A DNA stretch of 64,000 nucleotides from Spirosoma sp. SC4-14 (GTDB lineage: Bacteria; Bacteroidota; Bacteroidia; Cytophagales; Spirosomataceae). Where the stretch lies: positions 6,255,001-6,319,000 of the forward strand of contig NZ_CP147518.1 of NCBI RefSeq assembly GCF_037201965.1, in the 5' to 3' direction. The position numbers and the translations under genes are program-made. A model generated the notes under the pieces. The model did no database searches. It saw only the letters and a program-made list of their open reading frames with translations, and was not told where the DNA came from. Positions within the stretch are counted from its first letter, which is position 1; each line of letters opens with the position of its first letter. Below, one piece after another: positions 16,941 through 25,365 of this stretch.

Positions 16941-18182
16941 ATGGATCGCTTCACCGGACTACTAGGAATCGCCTTGATTCTGGGCATTGCTTATGCCCTC
17001 TCCAACAATAGAAAAGCAATAAATTACCGAACTGTCGGAGTGGGGCTTGCCCTTCAGTTTGGGCTCGCGGTTTTTGTACTTAAAACGGATGTTGGTCAGA
17101 ATCTCTTTCAGGGGTTGGGTTATTATGTGGATCGCCTGCTTCAGAAAGCCAATATTGGAGCCGAATTTGTTTTTTCGTCGCTGGTTCGCTCCGATGTGCT
17201 TCAAAAAGCATTTGGCCCCGGCAATGATTTTATTTTCTTCTTTAAAGTGATCCCAACCATCATTTTTGTGGCCGTGCTGGTCAATATTTTCTATCACCTT
17301 GGCATTATGCAACGCGTGGTAGCCATTATGGCGCGGGCCATGAAATGGCTGATGGGTGTAAGCGGAGCCGAAGCGCTCTCCAACGTAGCCAGCACATTTG
17401 TGGGGCAGGTAGAAGCCCAGATTATGATTAAGCCCTACTTAAACGGCATGACCAATTCGGAACTACTAGCCTCCATGACGGGCTCATTTGCCTGTATTGC
17501 CGGTGGTGTACTTGCTGTCTATATTTCGCTGGGCGTACCCGCACCTTACCTGCTGGCAGCTAGTATTATGGCTGCTCCTGGAGCACTGGTCATCAGCAAA
17601 ATTGTCATGCCCGAAACCGAGGTATCGGAAACTCAGGGAGTTATTAAAGTAGAAATCAAAAAAACGCACGCAAACCTGCTCGATGCCATTGCCGCCGGAG
17701 CAAGCGAGGGTTTAAAAGTAGGTCTGAATGTGGTAGCCATGCTGATTGGCTTCATTGCCCTGATTGCCCTGATCGACAGCATCCTCTTCCGTCTGGGCTT
17801 CTACATCCTGGGCATGGACAACCTGAGCATGAACTTTCTGCTGGGAAAAGTCTTTTCTATTTTCGCCTGGGCTATGGGTGTTCCGGGCAAAGATATTCAG
17901 GCCGCAGGCTCGCTGATGGGCACCAAAATGGTTGTAAATGAATTTGTCGCCTACCTCGACTTAGTAAAAATCAAGCCAACCCTCGATCCAAAAACCATTG
18001 CCATCACCAGTTTTGCCTTGTGCGGTTTTGCCAATTTTAGTTCAATTGCCATTCAGGTCGGCGGCATTGGCGAGCTGGCTCCCAAACGTCGAAGCGACCT
18101 GGCCAAATTAGGTTTCAAAGCCCTGATTTGCGGAACGCTCGCCAGTTATATGTCGGCAACTTTGGCTGGCTTATTGTTATAA
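16941..18182 (+). CDS. Concentrative nucleoside transporter (CNT/NupC family)
   Basis: The 413-residue membrane protein imports nucleosides with Na+ or H+. It has about ten hydrophobic segments and the family core: an N-terminal three-helix unit, then the Gate domain with FVFSSLVRSD, IPTIIFVAVLVNIFYHLG, the signature ASTFVGQVEAQIMIKPYL (binds nucleoside), SFACIAGGVLAVYISLGV, and the C-terminal TSFALCGFANFSSIAIQVGG. Size matches bacterial CNT proteins (about 400-420 residues). It is flanked by terminators on both sides, so it is monocistronic. The specific nucleoside range cannot be read from sequence alone. Confidence 0.93.
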   Translation: MDRFTGLLGIALILGIAYALSNNRKAINYRTVGVGLALQFGLAVFVLKTDVGQNLFQGLGYYVDRLLQKANIGAEFVFSSLVRSDVLQKAFGPGNDFIFFFKVIPTIIFVAVLVNIFYHLGIMQRVVAIMARAMKWLMGVSGAEALSNVASTFVGQVEAQIMIKPYLNGMTNSELLASMTGSFACIAGGVLAVYISLGVPAPYLLAASIMAAPGALVISKIVMPETEVSETQGVIKVEIKKTHANLLDAIAAGASEGLKVGLNVVAMLIGFIALIALIDSILFRLGFYILGMDNLSMNFLLGKVFSIFAWAMGVPGKDIQAAGSLMGTKMVVNEFVAYLDLVKIKPTLDPKTIAITSFALCGFANFSSIAIQVGGIGELAPKRRSDLAKLGFKALICGTLASYMSATLAGLLL

Positions 18183-18225
18183 TTCGCAAAAAAGCCAACG
18201 GCTATAGCCATTCCTTTTTTTAGAG

Positions 18226-18257
18226 CAGACGGCTTCCCAAACGGGCCGTCTGTTTTT
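18226..18257 (+). terminator. Terminator of the nucleoside transporter gene
   Basis: CAGACGGC (18226-18233) pairs with GCCGTCTG (18245-18252) and is followed by five T residues. It lies 43 bases past the stop codon. Confidence 0.75.
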
Positions 18258-18380
18258 GTTTGTGTAACTGAGGGAGTTTTTATAAATCGCACTGCTTAAA
18301 CCACTGGCAATCGTTTAAGAAAATCAAAACTATTGTTTCCGCTTACAGACTTTTCAGCGTCCTACTCGCATCAACACATC

Positions 18381-19751
18381 ATGAACCAGCAGGAGATTAT
18401 TTCCTTCATCGAGCAAAACGATATAAAAAAAATAAAGTATGCCTTTGCCGACATCGACGGTGTACTTCGTGGAAAAATTATTGGGCGACAGAAATTTCTG
18501 GACGGTCTGACCGACAGTTATGGTTTCTGCGACGTGGTTTGGGGCTGGGATTCTTCTGATATTCCTTACGATAATGGCCAAACAACTGGCTGGCACTCGG
18601 GCTATCCTGATGCGTCGGTCCGGCTTGACCTAAGCACGCTGCGGCAAATTCCCTGGGAAGAAAACATTCCGTTCTTTCTGGCCGATTTTAGTGGCGACCC
18701 AACTCATCGGCCCGGCAATGATCTGGCTGCCTGCCCTCGTTCGCTGCTCAAACGGATTGCTGCTCAATGTCGCCAAATGGGGTTTCATGCCGAATATGCC
18801 CAGGAATTTGAATGGTTCAATTTTCGTGAAACACCCCAGAGTTTGCAGGAAAAAGGTTTCCGAAACCTGGAAACCCTCACGCCCGGCATGTTTGGCTATT
18901 CCATTCTGCGGCCCTCGCTCGAAAGTGCATTTTATCATGATTTGTTCGATCTACTGGGCCAATTCGGCATTCCCCTCGAAGGACTCCATACCGAAACAGG
19001 CCCTGGTGTTTACGAAGCCGCCATCACACACGATGAGGTCCTGCGTGCTGCCGACAAAGCTGTTCTGTTCAAAACGGCCGTCCGCGAAATAGCCTACCGG
19101 CATGGTCTTGTTGCCACGTTTATGGCCAAATGGAATGCGCATCTACCCGGTTGTAGCGGCCATATTCACCAAAGCCTCTGGGACCCCGAAAACAATCGAA
19201 ATCTGTTCTACGATTCCCAACAGCCCAACCGCATGAGCGAATTGATGCGTCAGTTTATAGCCGGTCAGTTGTATTGTCTGCCACACATTACGCCCATGTT
19301 TGCGCCAACTATCAATAGCTACAAACGGCTGGTCGAAGGGGCCTGGGCACCCACTACGGTAACCTGGTCAGTAGATAATCGAACAACGGCTCTTCGTGTA
19401 CTGAATCGGAACGAGAGCTATACCCGCGTTGAACACCGGGTGTCGGGTTCCGATACCAATCCTTATCTGGCCATAGCGGCTGCCCTGGCATCAGGATTAT
19501 ATGGCATCCGGCACCAGCTCAGTCTCAACATACCAGCTTCTGTAGGGAACGGATATGCCGATAAACAACACGGCGTATTACCAGCCAATTTACACGAAGC
19601 GACTCAGGCCATGGCAAATTCAGCTATTGCTGCTGAACTGTTTGGTGCCGAATTTGTTGACCATTTCACCCGCACGCGCGACTGGGAATGGCGGCAATAT
19701 GCCAGCCAGGTGAGTGATTGGGAGTTGAAACGATATTTTGAAATCATTTAA
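18381..19751 (+). CDS. Glutamine-synthetase-family enzyme (γ-glutamyl ligase type)
   Basis: The 456-residue protein starts at ATG 18381 (MNQQEIISFIEQND); an in-frame upstream ATG at 18333 adds only an unrelated leader. It has the GS β-grasp N-terminus with FADIDGVLRGKIIG, and in the catalytic domain EFEWFNF, HTETGPGVYEAAI, GCSGHIHQSLW (ATP and glutamate site), APTINSYKRLVEGAWAPTTV and EHRVSGSDTNPYLAIAA. These fit the family that also includes γ-glutamylpolyamine synthetases (PuuA) rather than the GlnA of nitrogen assimilation, because the DIDGVLRGK N-terminus and SGHIHQS form are typical of that branch. The natural substrate is not known. Confidence 0.85.
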   Translation: MNQQEIISFIEQNDIKKIKYAFADIDGVLRGKIIGRQKFLDGLTDSYGFCDVVWGWDSSDIPYDNGQTTGWHSGYPDASVRLDLSTLRQIPWEENIPFFLADFSGDPTHRPGNDLAACPRSLLKRIAAQCRQMGFHAEYAQEFEWFNFRETPQSLQEKGFRNLETLTPGMFGYSILRPSLESAFYHDLFDLLGQFGIPLEGLHTETGPGVYEAAITHDEVLRAADKAVLFKTAVREIAYRHGLVATFMAKWNAHLPGCSGHIHQSLWDPENNRNLFYDSQQPNRMSELMRQFIAGQLYCLPHITPMFAPTINSYKRLVEGAWAPTTVTWSVDNRTTALRVLNRNESYTRVEHRVSGSDTNPYLAIAAALASGLYGIRHQLSLNIPASVGNGYADKQHGVLPANLHEATQAMANSAIAAELFGAEFVDHFTRTRDWEWRQYASQVSDWELKRYFEII

Positions 19752-19754
19752 TGG

Positions 19755-19846
19755 GTTTTCTGTTTTCCGTGGCTGTCGTAGAAATACTTGATCGCTTCTT
19801 GTATCAAAACTCCTGCGACAGCCACGGAAAACGGAAAACGGAAAAT
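19755..19846. repeat. 24-bp inverted repeat with GGAAAAC heptamers (site D)
   Basis: The arm 19755-19778 and the arm 19816-19839 are reverse complements at 23 of 24 bases; the one difference is a C/T transition. The right arm ends in GGAAAAC GGAAAAC GGAAAAT (19826-19846), so it has 7-base periodicity. The element begins three bases after the glutamine-synthetase-family stop codon and ends four bases before the ATG of the next gene, filling the whole gap between them. Confidence 0.9.
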
Positions 19847-19850
19847 TTTC

Positions 19851-20891
19851 ATGCGCTTAGTTGATTACCCAACCATTATAAAAAAAGCCTGGGCCAGCTT
19901 CGACCCGTCCGAACAGATCCAGACCATTACGGACATCAGTGCCAAGGTTTCGACCAATCACGTTTTCAAGGTAACCTTTGAAGATGGCGACAGTATTATT
20001 GCCAAGCTATCGTATTTTGGTAAGTATGAGCATTTTGTAGAAGACCATCGTATTATTCATGCGCTTTCGAATAACCTGCTCTATCCGTTCGAGAACGTGC
20101 TGGCCAAATCGCTCGTACGCGACGGACAGGTCTATACATATCGCCACAAAGAAGGGTTTATTGATGCCTGGGTTGTTTTTTATAATCCAATCCGCAGTCA
20201 GTACCGGTTGCCCCGCCGACTCGAAGAAGAGCACATTCGAAAACTCGGCATTCAGATTGCCAAGTTTCACAAAGCCTGCTCACGAGTGAGTCCGGTGCTA
20301 CCGAAATCTTCGAAAACGCTGCGTTCCGATATCTGGGATTTACTCGACCTGCTCGAAACCGAAACCGGTCAGTTCGAACACCGCATGAATATTGACGAAC
20401 TGAAACGGCAGTGTAATCTTTTTCTGGAAAATCGGCAAAAACTTGTGGCTGGAACGGTCGAAACCATGCCTGTATTTGTGGACTGGAACATTGGAAATTT
20501 CTCCGTAACCGAAAACCTGGAGCTGTATTCGCGCTGGGATTACGACTGGTTCCGAATCAGCTATCGGGTCATGGACTTCTATTTCTTCAGCCGGGTTACG
20601 TCCGACATTGGTGACCGAACCGTATTTAGCTACGTCATAGGGCCATTGATGGAAGAGCGCTTTCTGCTGTTTTTACAGGAATATCATAAAGTGTATCCGC
20701 TAACTGAGAACGAAATTCGGTTTTTGCCCGAAGCCTACCGTTTTTTCATTCTCAACTACGTTATCAAATACGGCCGGTATTTTTTCCATCGCACGTATGC
20801 TACTAAACTCCAGCGCGAAGCATACCAAACCTATTTCCCGTCTATTGAAACATTTGACGCCGAGAAAATCCTGAGAGCGCTGGGAATATAA
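19851..20891 (+). CDS. Kinase-fold (aminoglycoside-phosphotransferase-like) protein
   Basis: The 346-residue soluble protein starts at ATG 19851, just behind the heptamer repeat. An N-lobe (THVFKVTFEDGDSIIAKLSY, with a candidate ATP-binding Lys) is followed by a helical C-lobe, with the catalytic-loop equivalent VFVDWNIGNF and the metal-binding equivalent SRWDYDWF. The usual HxD is VxD here, while Asp and Asn are kept, so it may be an active but divergent kinase. It has conserved aromatic residues near the C-terminus (YGRYFFHRTY). The substrate is unknown; its neighbour, a glutamine-synthetase-family ligase, may be functionally linked. Confidence 0.7.
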   Translation: MRLVDYPTIIKKAWASFDPSEQIQTITDISAKVSTNHVFKVTFEDGDSIIAKLSYFGKYEHFVEDHRIIHALSNNLLYPFENVLAKSLVRDGQVYTYRHKEGFIDAWVVFYNPIRSQYRLPRRLEEEHIRKLGIQIAKFHKACSRVSPVLPKSSKTLRSDIWDLLDLLETETGQFEHRMNIDELKRQCNLFLENRQKLVAGTVETMPVFVDWNIGNFSVTENLELYSRWDYDWFRISYRVMDFYFFSRVTSDIGDRTVFSYVIGPLMEERFLLFLQEYHKVYPLTENEIRFLPEAYRFFILNYVIKYGRYFFHRTYATKLQREAYQTYFPSIETFDAEKILRALGI

Positions 20892-20902
20892 AAGTCATTT
20901 GC

Positions 20903-20984
20903 CAATAGTCATTTAGCCTTCGGCTGTCGTTGGTTGTTCGTCAACAGCTAATAACAAATGACTATTGACGAACAACTAATGACC
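20903..20984. repeat. Nested inverted repeat of ATGAC-type heptamers (site E)
   Basis: CAATAGTCATTT (20903-20914) is the reverse complement of AAATGACTATTG (20956-20967), and GTTGTTCGTCAA (20933-20944) is the reverse complement of TTGACGAACAAC (20965-20976). The right side runs as 7-base units AATGACT, ATTGACG, AACAACT, AATGACC from 20957. The two pairings share three bases, so the hairpins compete. It fills the gap before the ECF sigma gene and ends 14 bases before its ATG. Confidence 0.8.
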
Positions 20985-20998
20985 AATTCTAAAGCCCG

Positions 20999-21583
20999 AT
21001 GCCCGATACGTCAGAACTCATTGATTCCATTCGACAAGGTGACGAATCGGCTTTCCGACAACTGTATGAAAGCACCAAGAGCCGGGTTTTTAATACGGCT
21101 CTTAGTTACGTACGTTCCCGCGAAGACGCCGAAGAAATTACACAGGATGTATTTGTTGAAGTATTTCGGTCGGCAGCTGCCTTTAAGGGAGAGTCCAGCA
21201 TTACTACCTGGATTTATCGGATAACGATCAACAAATCCCTCGATTTTCAGAAGCGTAAAAAGAGGCAAAAACGGTTCGCCTTTCTGACGAGTTTATTCGA
21301 TAGCAATACAGGTGAGGTGATCCATCATCCTACTGATTTTTTCCATCCGGGCATTGCGCTGGAAAATCAGGAAAATGCCGCCCGATTGTTTCAGGCCATC
21401 GACCAACTTCCCGAAAAACAAAAAACGGCCTATATTCTCACTCGGGTAGAAGGGCTGACGAATATTGAAGCCGCCAGCGTTATGACAGTGACTGTTGGGG
21501 CTATAGAGTCGCTGTTGCAGCGAGCCAATGAAAACTTAAAAAAACAATTGGCCAGTTTGTATAAATCGCTACAAAAGCCGTAG
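20999..21583 (+). CDS. ECF-type RNA polymerase sigma factor
   Basis: The 194-residue protein has region 2 (ESAFRQLYESTKSRVFNTAL, then EDAEEITQDVFVEVFRS and TWIYRITINKSLD) and region 4 (LPEKQKTAYILTRVEGLTNI, EAASVMTVTVGAIESLLQRA). It would direct polymerase to a small regulon, probably its own operon. The start ATG 20999 follows the heptamer repeat. The next gene (21614) encodes a short membrane-anchored protein that may act as its anti-sigma factor. Confidence 0.92.
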   Translation: MPDTSELIDSIRQGDESAFRQLYESTKSRVFNTALSYVRSREDAEEITQDVFVEVFRSAAAFKGESSITTWIYRITINKSLDFQKRKKRQKRFAFLTSLFDSNTGEVIHHPTDFFHPGIALENQENAARLFQAIDQLPEKQKTAYILTRVEGLTNIEAASVMTVTVGAIESLLQRANENLKKQLASLYKSLQKP

Positions 21584-21613
21584 GAATAAAAACGATTCGT
21601 CGTCTGAATTAGT

Positions 21614-21937
21614 ATGGAACCAAAAAAAGATAAATGGATAAACGATGTACTGGGCAGTATTGATGGTATGAACCGGGCCGAACCAGGTCCTTTTCTGTAT
21701 GCCAAAATCCAACATCGTCTGAAGGTGACGGATACCACCCAGCGCGTTCCGGCCCGAATGGTTTGGCTGGCAATCGCGTCGTTTGCACTACTTGTTTTGC
21801 TGAACTGGCGAATTACCAACCGGTTCGCGAAAGATACACCGTCTGGCAAGCCAGCGTTAAATACGGTTATTTCGGAGATGCAACTCTACCCAGACTCCAA
21901 TCAACCTTATGAACTATGGAGCGGACAAAACTTTTAA
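21614..21937 (+). CDS. Small single-span membrane protein, possible anti-sigma factor
   Basis: The 107-residue protein has a cytoplasmic N-terminus (KDKWINDVLGSIDGMNRAEP, then GPFLYAKIQHRL), one membrane span at about residues 49-65 (VWLAIASFALLVLLNW) and a short outer tail. This layout and its position 30 bases behind an ECF sigma gene fit a minimal anti-sigma protein. No zinc-binding anti-sigma motif is seen. Its last 22 bases overlap the next gene. Confidence 0.8.
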   Translation: MEPKKDKWINDVLGSIDGMNRAEPGPFLYAKIQHRLKVTDTTQRVPARMVWLAIASFALLVLLNWRITNRFAKDTPSGKPALNTVISEMQLYPDSNQPYELWSGQNF

Positions 21938-22485
21938 CCCTTTTTGTTATTGGCCTATTTCTACTCAATCTGTTTACACTGGGCTTTGTTCTGTTAAAAT
22001 CCGATTCGGTTCGCTTGCCGGACCGATCGCAGGGGCCGCCCGAAGGTGAAGGTCCGGCGCGACTGATTATGCAGCGACTTCATTTCGACGAACAGCAGAA
22101 ACAGCAGTATCAGGTGTTGATTGATGAACATCAGAAGCAAACGCGGCTTTTAAACGAAAAAACGGCGCGGTTGTATCGGAATTATTATGGTCTGTTGGCC
22201 GAAACACCTCCCGATTCTGTTCAGGCGAACGCACTTAGCCAGCAAATTGCCGACAATCAGCGGGCTATTGCTGAACTAAACTTTGCGCATTTCAAGGAGT
22301 TAAAAGCCCTTTGCCGTCCCGACCAACAGGCTTATTTTACACAGTTGGTCGATGAGCTGGCTCGGTTGTTTGGTCGACGTCAGCATCCCCCCCGCCGTGG
22401 TGAAGGTCCGCCAGCAGGAGGCATGGGCGGTCCGCCAGAAGGTCGGCCCGACGGCCCACCCGAAAATTTTGGACCCAGGCCGTAG
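21916..22485 (+). CDS. Spy/CpxP-like periplasmic protein
   Basis: The 189-residue protein has an N-terminal signal or anchor (TLFVIGLFLLNLFTLGFVLL), a helical Spy/CpxP/ZraP-like domain with RLHFDEQQKQQYQVLIDEHQ and a paired helix around residues 90-135, and a Pro/Gly-rich tail of repeated GPPEG-like units. Relatives are periplasmic chaperones or zinc- and copper-responsive proteins. Translation is probably coupled to the upstream gene, because its ATG lies inside it. A C7 run near 22386 lies in the tail coding region. Confidence 0.82.
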   Translation: MERTKLLTLFVIGLFLLNLFTLGFVLLKSDSVRLPDRSQGPPEGEGPARLIMQRLHFDEQQKQQYQVLIDEHQKQTRLLNEKTARLYRNYYGLLAETPPDSVQANALSQQIADNQRAIAELNFAHFKELKALCRPDQQAYFTQLVDELARLFGRRQHPPRRGEGPPAGGMGGPPEGRPDGPPENFGPRP

Positions 22486-22534
22486 GAATCAGGCAGGTAG
22501 TGTCGTCTGAAGCAACAGATAAGCACTACTTGCC

Positions 22535-23335
22535 ATGAATCGATTTCGTATAACCACCTCAACGCTTGCCTGTAGTCTGCTGGCTTTACTGGCCTGCTCC
22601 AACACCGACAACTCGGTTACGCCATCAACTACGGGATCAACATCCGGTACGACCAGCACAACGGTCTCTGTGGGTACGGGCGTGCCGGATGTATTCAAAA
22701 AAATCTACGGTGCCACCAGCATCACAACCGATGGTGTATATGTTTATATAAAAACAACGGGTATGCCCGATCATAAAAGCGCATACTATCCAACGTCGAA
22801 TAGCCTTTACGAAAGCTTTACAGGTACTACCTTTGGAGGCAATCGGTTTTCAAAAAATCCGAATTCGATCTCGGCTCAGAACTTTACATTCAAGATTCCA
22901 CTAAATCCTAAAGCGGCCACAACCCATACGGCAACCAATCTGGGAGCCATTGGCGTTTCGCTGAATGGAGTCCCATTTTTCAACCAATATGCCGGGCCGA
23001 ATCAGCCGCTCAGGAATGAGATCGTTTCTTTTGATCAGTGGTGGGGGCATCCGGCACCAACTAACGAATACCACTATCACGTAGAGCCTCTATACCTCAC
23101 AACCGTTACTGCCACCAAATCATCCTTATTGGGCTTTTTACTCGATGGGTTTCCAGTGTATGGACCCGAAGAAAATGGAACCACGGTTTCCAATGCATCG
23201 CTGGATGCTTACCACGGGCACACGCACGCCACAGCCGAGTATCCGAATGGCATCTACCACTACCACATCACATCCACAGATCCGTATATCAATGGAAGCG
23301 GGTATTATGGCACAGCGGGCACGTTTTCGAAATAA
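22535..23335 (+). CDS. YHYH-domain lipoprotein, copy 1
   Basis: The 266-residue protein has a lipoprotein signal (LLALLACS, Cys at residue 21), a Ser/Thr-rich linker (about residues 25-48) and a YHYH domain. Visible marks are GVPDVFKKIYGA, GMPDHKSAYY, IGVSLNGVPFFNQYA, NEYHYHVEP, LLGFLLDGFPVYGP, LDAYHGHTHATAEYPNGIYH and a second YHYH. The many His residues suggest metal binding, which is inference. It begins a two-gene unit repeated at 24009-25365. Its last 29 bases overlap the next gene. Confidence 0.85.
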   Translation: MNRFRITTSTLACSLLALLACSNTDNSVTPSTTGSTSGTTSTTVSVGTGVPDVFKKIYGATSITTDGVYVYIKTTGMPDHKSAYYPTSNSLYESFTGTTFGGNRFSKNPNSISAQNFTFKIPLNPKAATTHTATNLGAIGVSLNGVPFFNQYAGPNQPLRNEIVSFDQWWGHPAPTNEYHYHVEPLYLTTVTATKSSLLGFLLDGFPVYGPEENGTTVSNASLDAYHGHTHATAEYPNGIYHYHITSTDPYINGSGYYGTAGTFSK

Positions 23336-23891
23336 AGCTTTATGGCTAAGCATGGTTTTGTCGTCCTGTTCTGGCTCTTTCAAGTCGGAGAGGATCACTG
23401 CATTCGACGCAACAACGGTGAACGTACATTGGCAGAATGGAATCGCGGTAGAAAACAACCATCCTTTTACGGGCATTGTCTACACCCTGGCCGCTAACGG
23501 GAAAGATACCATTGAGGTAGTTAGTTTCCGCAATGGCAAAGAGCATGGCGAATGGAGACGTTTTTATGAACATGGAAAACCAGCCGAAAAACGCTATTTC
23601 GACAATGGGCAAAAGACAGGGAATCTGCTTGCCTGGTGGCCTAATGGGCATAAGAAACTGGCCTACCACTTTGCGAATGGCGAATACGACGGAATTTGCC
23701 GCGAATGGTCGCCATCGGGTGTTTTAATTAAAGAGATGACCTACAAAAATGGGTATGAAGAAGGTGTTCAGAAGCAGTTTTACGAGAGTGGCAAAGTCAA
23801 GGCCAATTACATAATCACGGCTGGGCGCCGATATGGTTTGTTGGGAACAAAAAACTGTGTCAATGCAACCGACACCCTGTTTGAACAATAA
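23307..23891 (+). CDS. YwqK-type (MORN-like) repeat lipoprotein, copy 1
   Basis: The 194-residue product starts at ATG 23307, inside the end of the YHYH gene. This start gives a lipoprotein signal (RFRNK, then LWLSMVLSSC), whereas the upstream open frame has no protein character. The mature part has four to five repeats of the form GxxxGxWxxFYExGKxxxxxxFxNG (for example HGEWRRFYEHGKPAEKRYFD), the pattern of YwqK antitoxin-like and MORN proteins. The name refers to a family label only; no toxin is present. It ends with GLLGTKNC, shared with copy 2. Confidence 0.82.
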   Translation: MAQRARFRNKALWLSMVLSSCSGSFKSERITAFDATTVNVHWQNGIAVENNHPFTGIVYTLAANGKDTIEVVSFRNGKEHGEWRRFYEHGKPAEKRYFDNGQKTGNLLAWWPNGHKKLAYHFANGEYDGICREWSPSGVLIKEMTYKNGYEEGVQKQFYESGKVKANYIITAGRRYGLLGTKNCVNATDTLFEQ

Positions 23892-24008
23892 TCTGGTGCT
23901 TCCAAAAGATACTTTCCCATCCCTTTTGCGTCATAAAATACTTTTAAGCTGGCCGGGCCACTTAACTACCCTCTGAGAGTCAGTTAAACAATTACCATAA
24001 CAATTTCT

Positions 24009-24818
24009 ATGATAAATCAAAAGCAAACTATTTCTACACTTAGTGGCCTGGTTCTTTGCCTGGGCATCACCATTTCAGCCTGTAACAACAGCGACAGTTC
24101 GGTCAATCCTACAACAACAGGTTCAACAGGTACCAGCAGTACGACAACTTCTGTTGGCACAGGTGTGCCCGATGTGTACAAAAAGATTTACGGGGCTTCT
24201 CAGATTTATGTAGAAGGCGATTATATCGTTATCAAATCCAGTGGTTTACCCGACCACAAAACACCATACTACAAAGGAACTCAATGGGAGTCGACTCTGT
24301 ATGTGGCCGACACTCGTTCCGATTTTCATGCCAACTCAAACACAATCACTTCCTTCAGTTACACGTTTAAGATTCCCAAAAATCCGGTGGTCGCATCTAC
24401 CCACAAAGCACTACAAGCTGCCACTATTGGGGTGGCTATTAATGGTGTGCCGCTTTTCAATCAATATCAAATGGAAAACCAGTTGCTCACTCCCGGCGCT
24501 GGCGAATATGTATCCTTCGATTTATACGGTGGTCATCCTACTCCATTTAGCGAATACCACTACCACATTGAACCCAATTACCTGACGGCAACTCAGGGTA
24601 GTAGTAGTCTGATTGGTTTTTTGCTGGACGGCTTCCCCCTCTACGGGCCAGTCGAAAATGGGAAAACACTAACCAGCAACGATTTGGATGCCTACCATGG
24701 ACATACGACCGTAACGGCCGACTACCCGAATGGAATTTATCATTACCACACAACCGCCGATGCTCCATACATCAACGGAAATGGCTATTATGGAACAGCT
24801 GGTACGTGGTCGAAATAA
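24009..24818 (+). CDS. YHYH-domain lipoprotein, copy 2
   Basis: The 269-residue paralogue of the 22535 gene has the same plan: a lipoprotein signal (CLGITISACN), Ser/Thr linker, GVPDVYKKIYGA, GLPDHKTPYY, IGVAINGVPLFNQYQ, SEYHYHIEP, LIGFLLDGFPLYGP and DAYHGHTTVTADYPNGIYHY. Identity to copy 1 is high through the domain but low in the linker, so the duplication is old enough to have diverged. It starts 118 bases after the first cassette. A partial promoter-like CTTTTGC with TACTTTTA lies in that gap at about 23923-23946. Confidence 0.85.
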   Translation: MINQKQTISTLSGLVLCLGITISACNNSDSSVNPTTTGSTGTSSTTTSVGTGVPDVYKKIYGASQIYVEGDYIVIKSSGLPDHKTPYYKGTQWESTLYVADTRSDFHANSNTITSFSYTFKIPKNPVVASTHKALQAATIGVAINGVPLFNQYQMENQLLTPGAGEYVSFDLYGGHPTPFSEYHYHIEPNYLTATQGSSSLIGFLLDGFPLYGPVENGKTLTSNDLDAYHGHTTVTADYPNGIYHYHTTADAPYINGNGYYGTAGTWSK

Positions 24819-25365
24819 GCTACTCTGGTTTCTGGCAGCTACCCTGATCACCTGCCAGAAACCGCCAGCAATTCAGTATATTGACTCCGGCCAGGTACAA
24901 ATTGTACCCAGAGAAGGTATTCATTACATCGGGGGTGAGCCCGTTTCAGGCATTGTCTTTTCAACGAATGCCAAAGGCGATACCCTGTTTAAGGTGCCGT
25001 TTATGAATGGGAAAGAAAATGGTATAGCAAAGTTCTTTTACTCAAAAAACCAGCTTCGCGAAGAGCGTTTTTTCGTAAATGGCTGGAAAGAAGGCACCCA
25101 TCGGGGCTGGTACGAAAACGGCAAGCCAATGTTCGAATACCATTTTCAGAACGACATGTTTGAGGGGAGTTATAAAGAGTGGTTTCCAAATGGGCGGTTG
25201 TTTCGCAACATGAATTTTGAAAAGGGTCAGGAATCGGGCCATCAGCAAAGTTGGTCTGCCGATGGGCGAATTAAAATGAATTACATCATTCAAGACAATC
25301 GACGCTATGGATTACTGGGCACCAAAAACTGCAAAAATGTTTCGGACAGCGTTTTCAGCCAATAG
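24790..25365 (+). CDS. YwqK-type (MORN-like) repeat lipoprotein, copy 2
   Basis: The 191-residue product starts at ATG 24790, again inside the end of a YHYH gene, with a signal LLWFLAATLITC. Repeats such as NGIAKFFYSKNQLREERFFV, GTHRGWYENGKPMFEYHFQN and GSYKEWFPNGRLFRNMNF follow. The C-terminus GLLGTKNCKN mirrors copy 1. The overlap with the YHYH gene is 29 bases, the same as in copy 1. Confidence 0.82.
   Translation: MEQLVRGRNKLLWFLAATLITCQKPPAIQYIDSGQVQIVPREGIHYIGGEPVSGIVFSTNAKGDTLFKVPFMNGKENGIAKFFYSKNQLREERFFVNGWKEGTHRGWYENGKPMFEYHFQNDMFEGSYKEWFPNGRLFRNMNFEKGQESGHQQSWSADGRIKMNYIIQDNRRYGLLGTKNCKNVSDSVFSQ

Noticed and set aside
23145..23306. Longer form of the first YwqK-type gene starting at 23145
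   Set aside because: The extra 54 residues are low-complexity shadows of the YHYH gene; the lipoprotein signal starts at 23307.
23307..25365. YwqK-type proteins as a toxin-antitoxin system
   Set aside because: The family name is historical; both are secreted lipoproteins and no toxin gene is linked.
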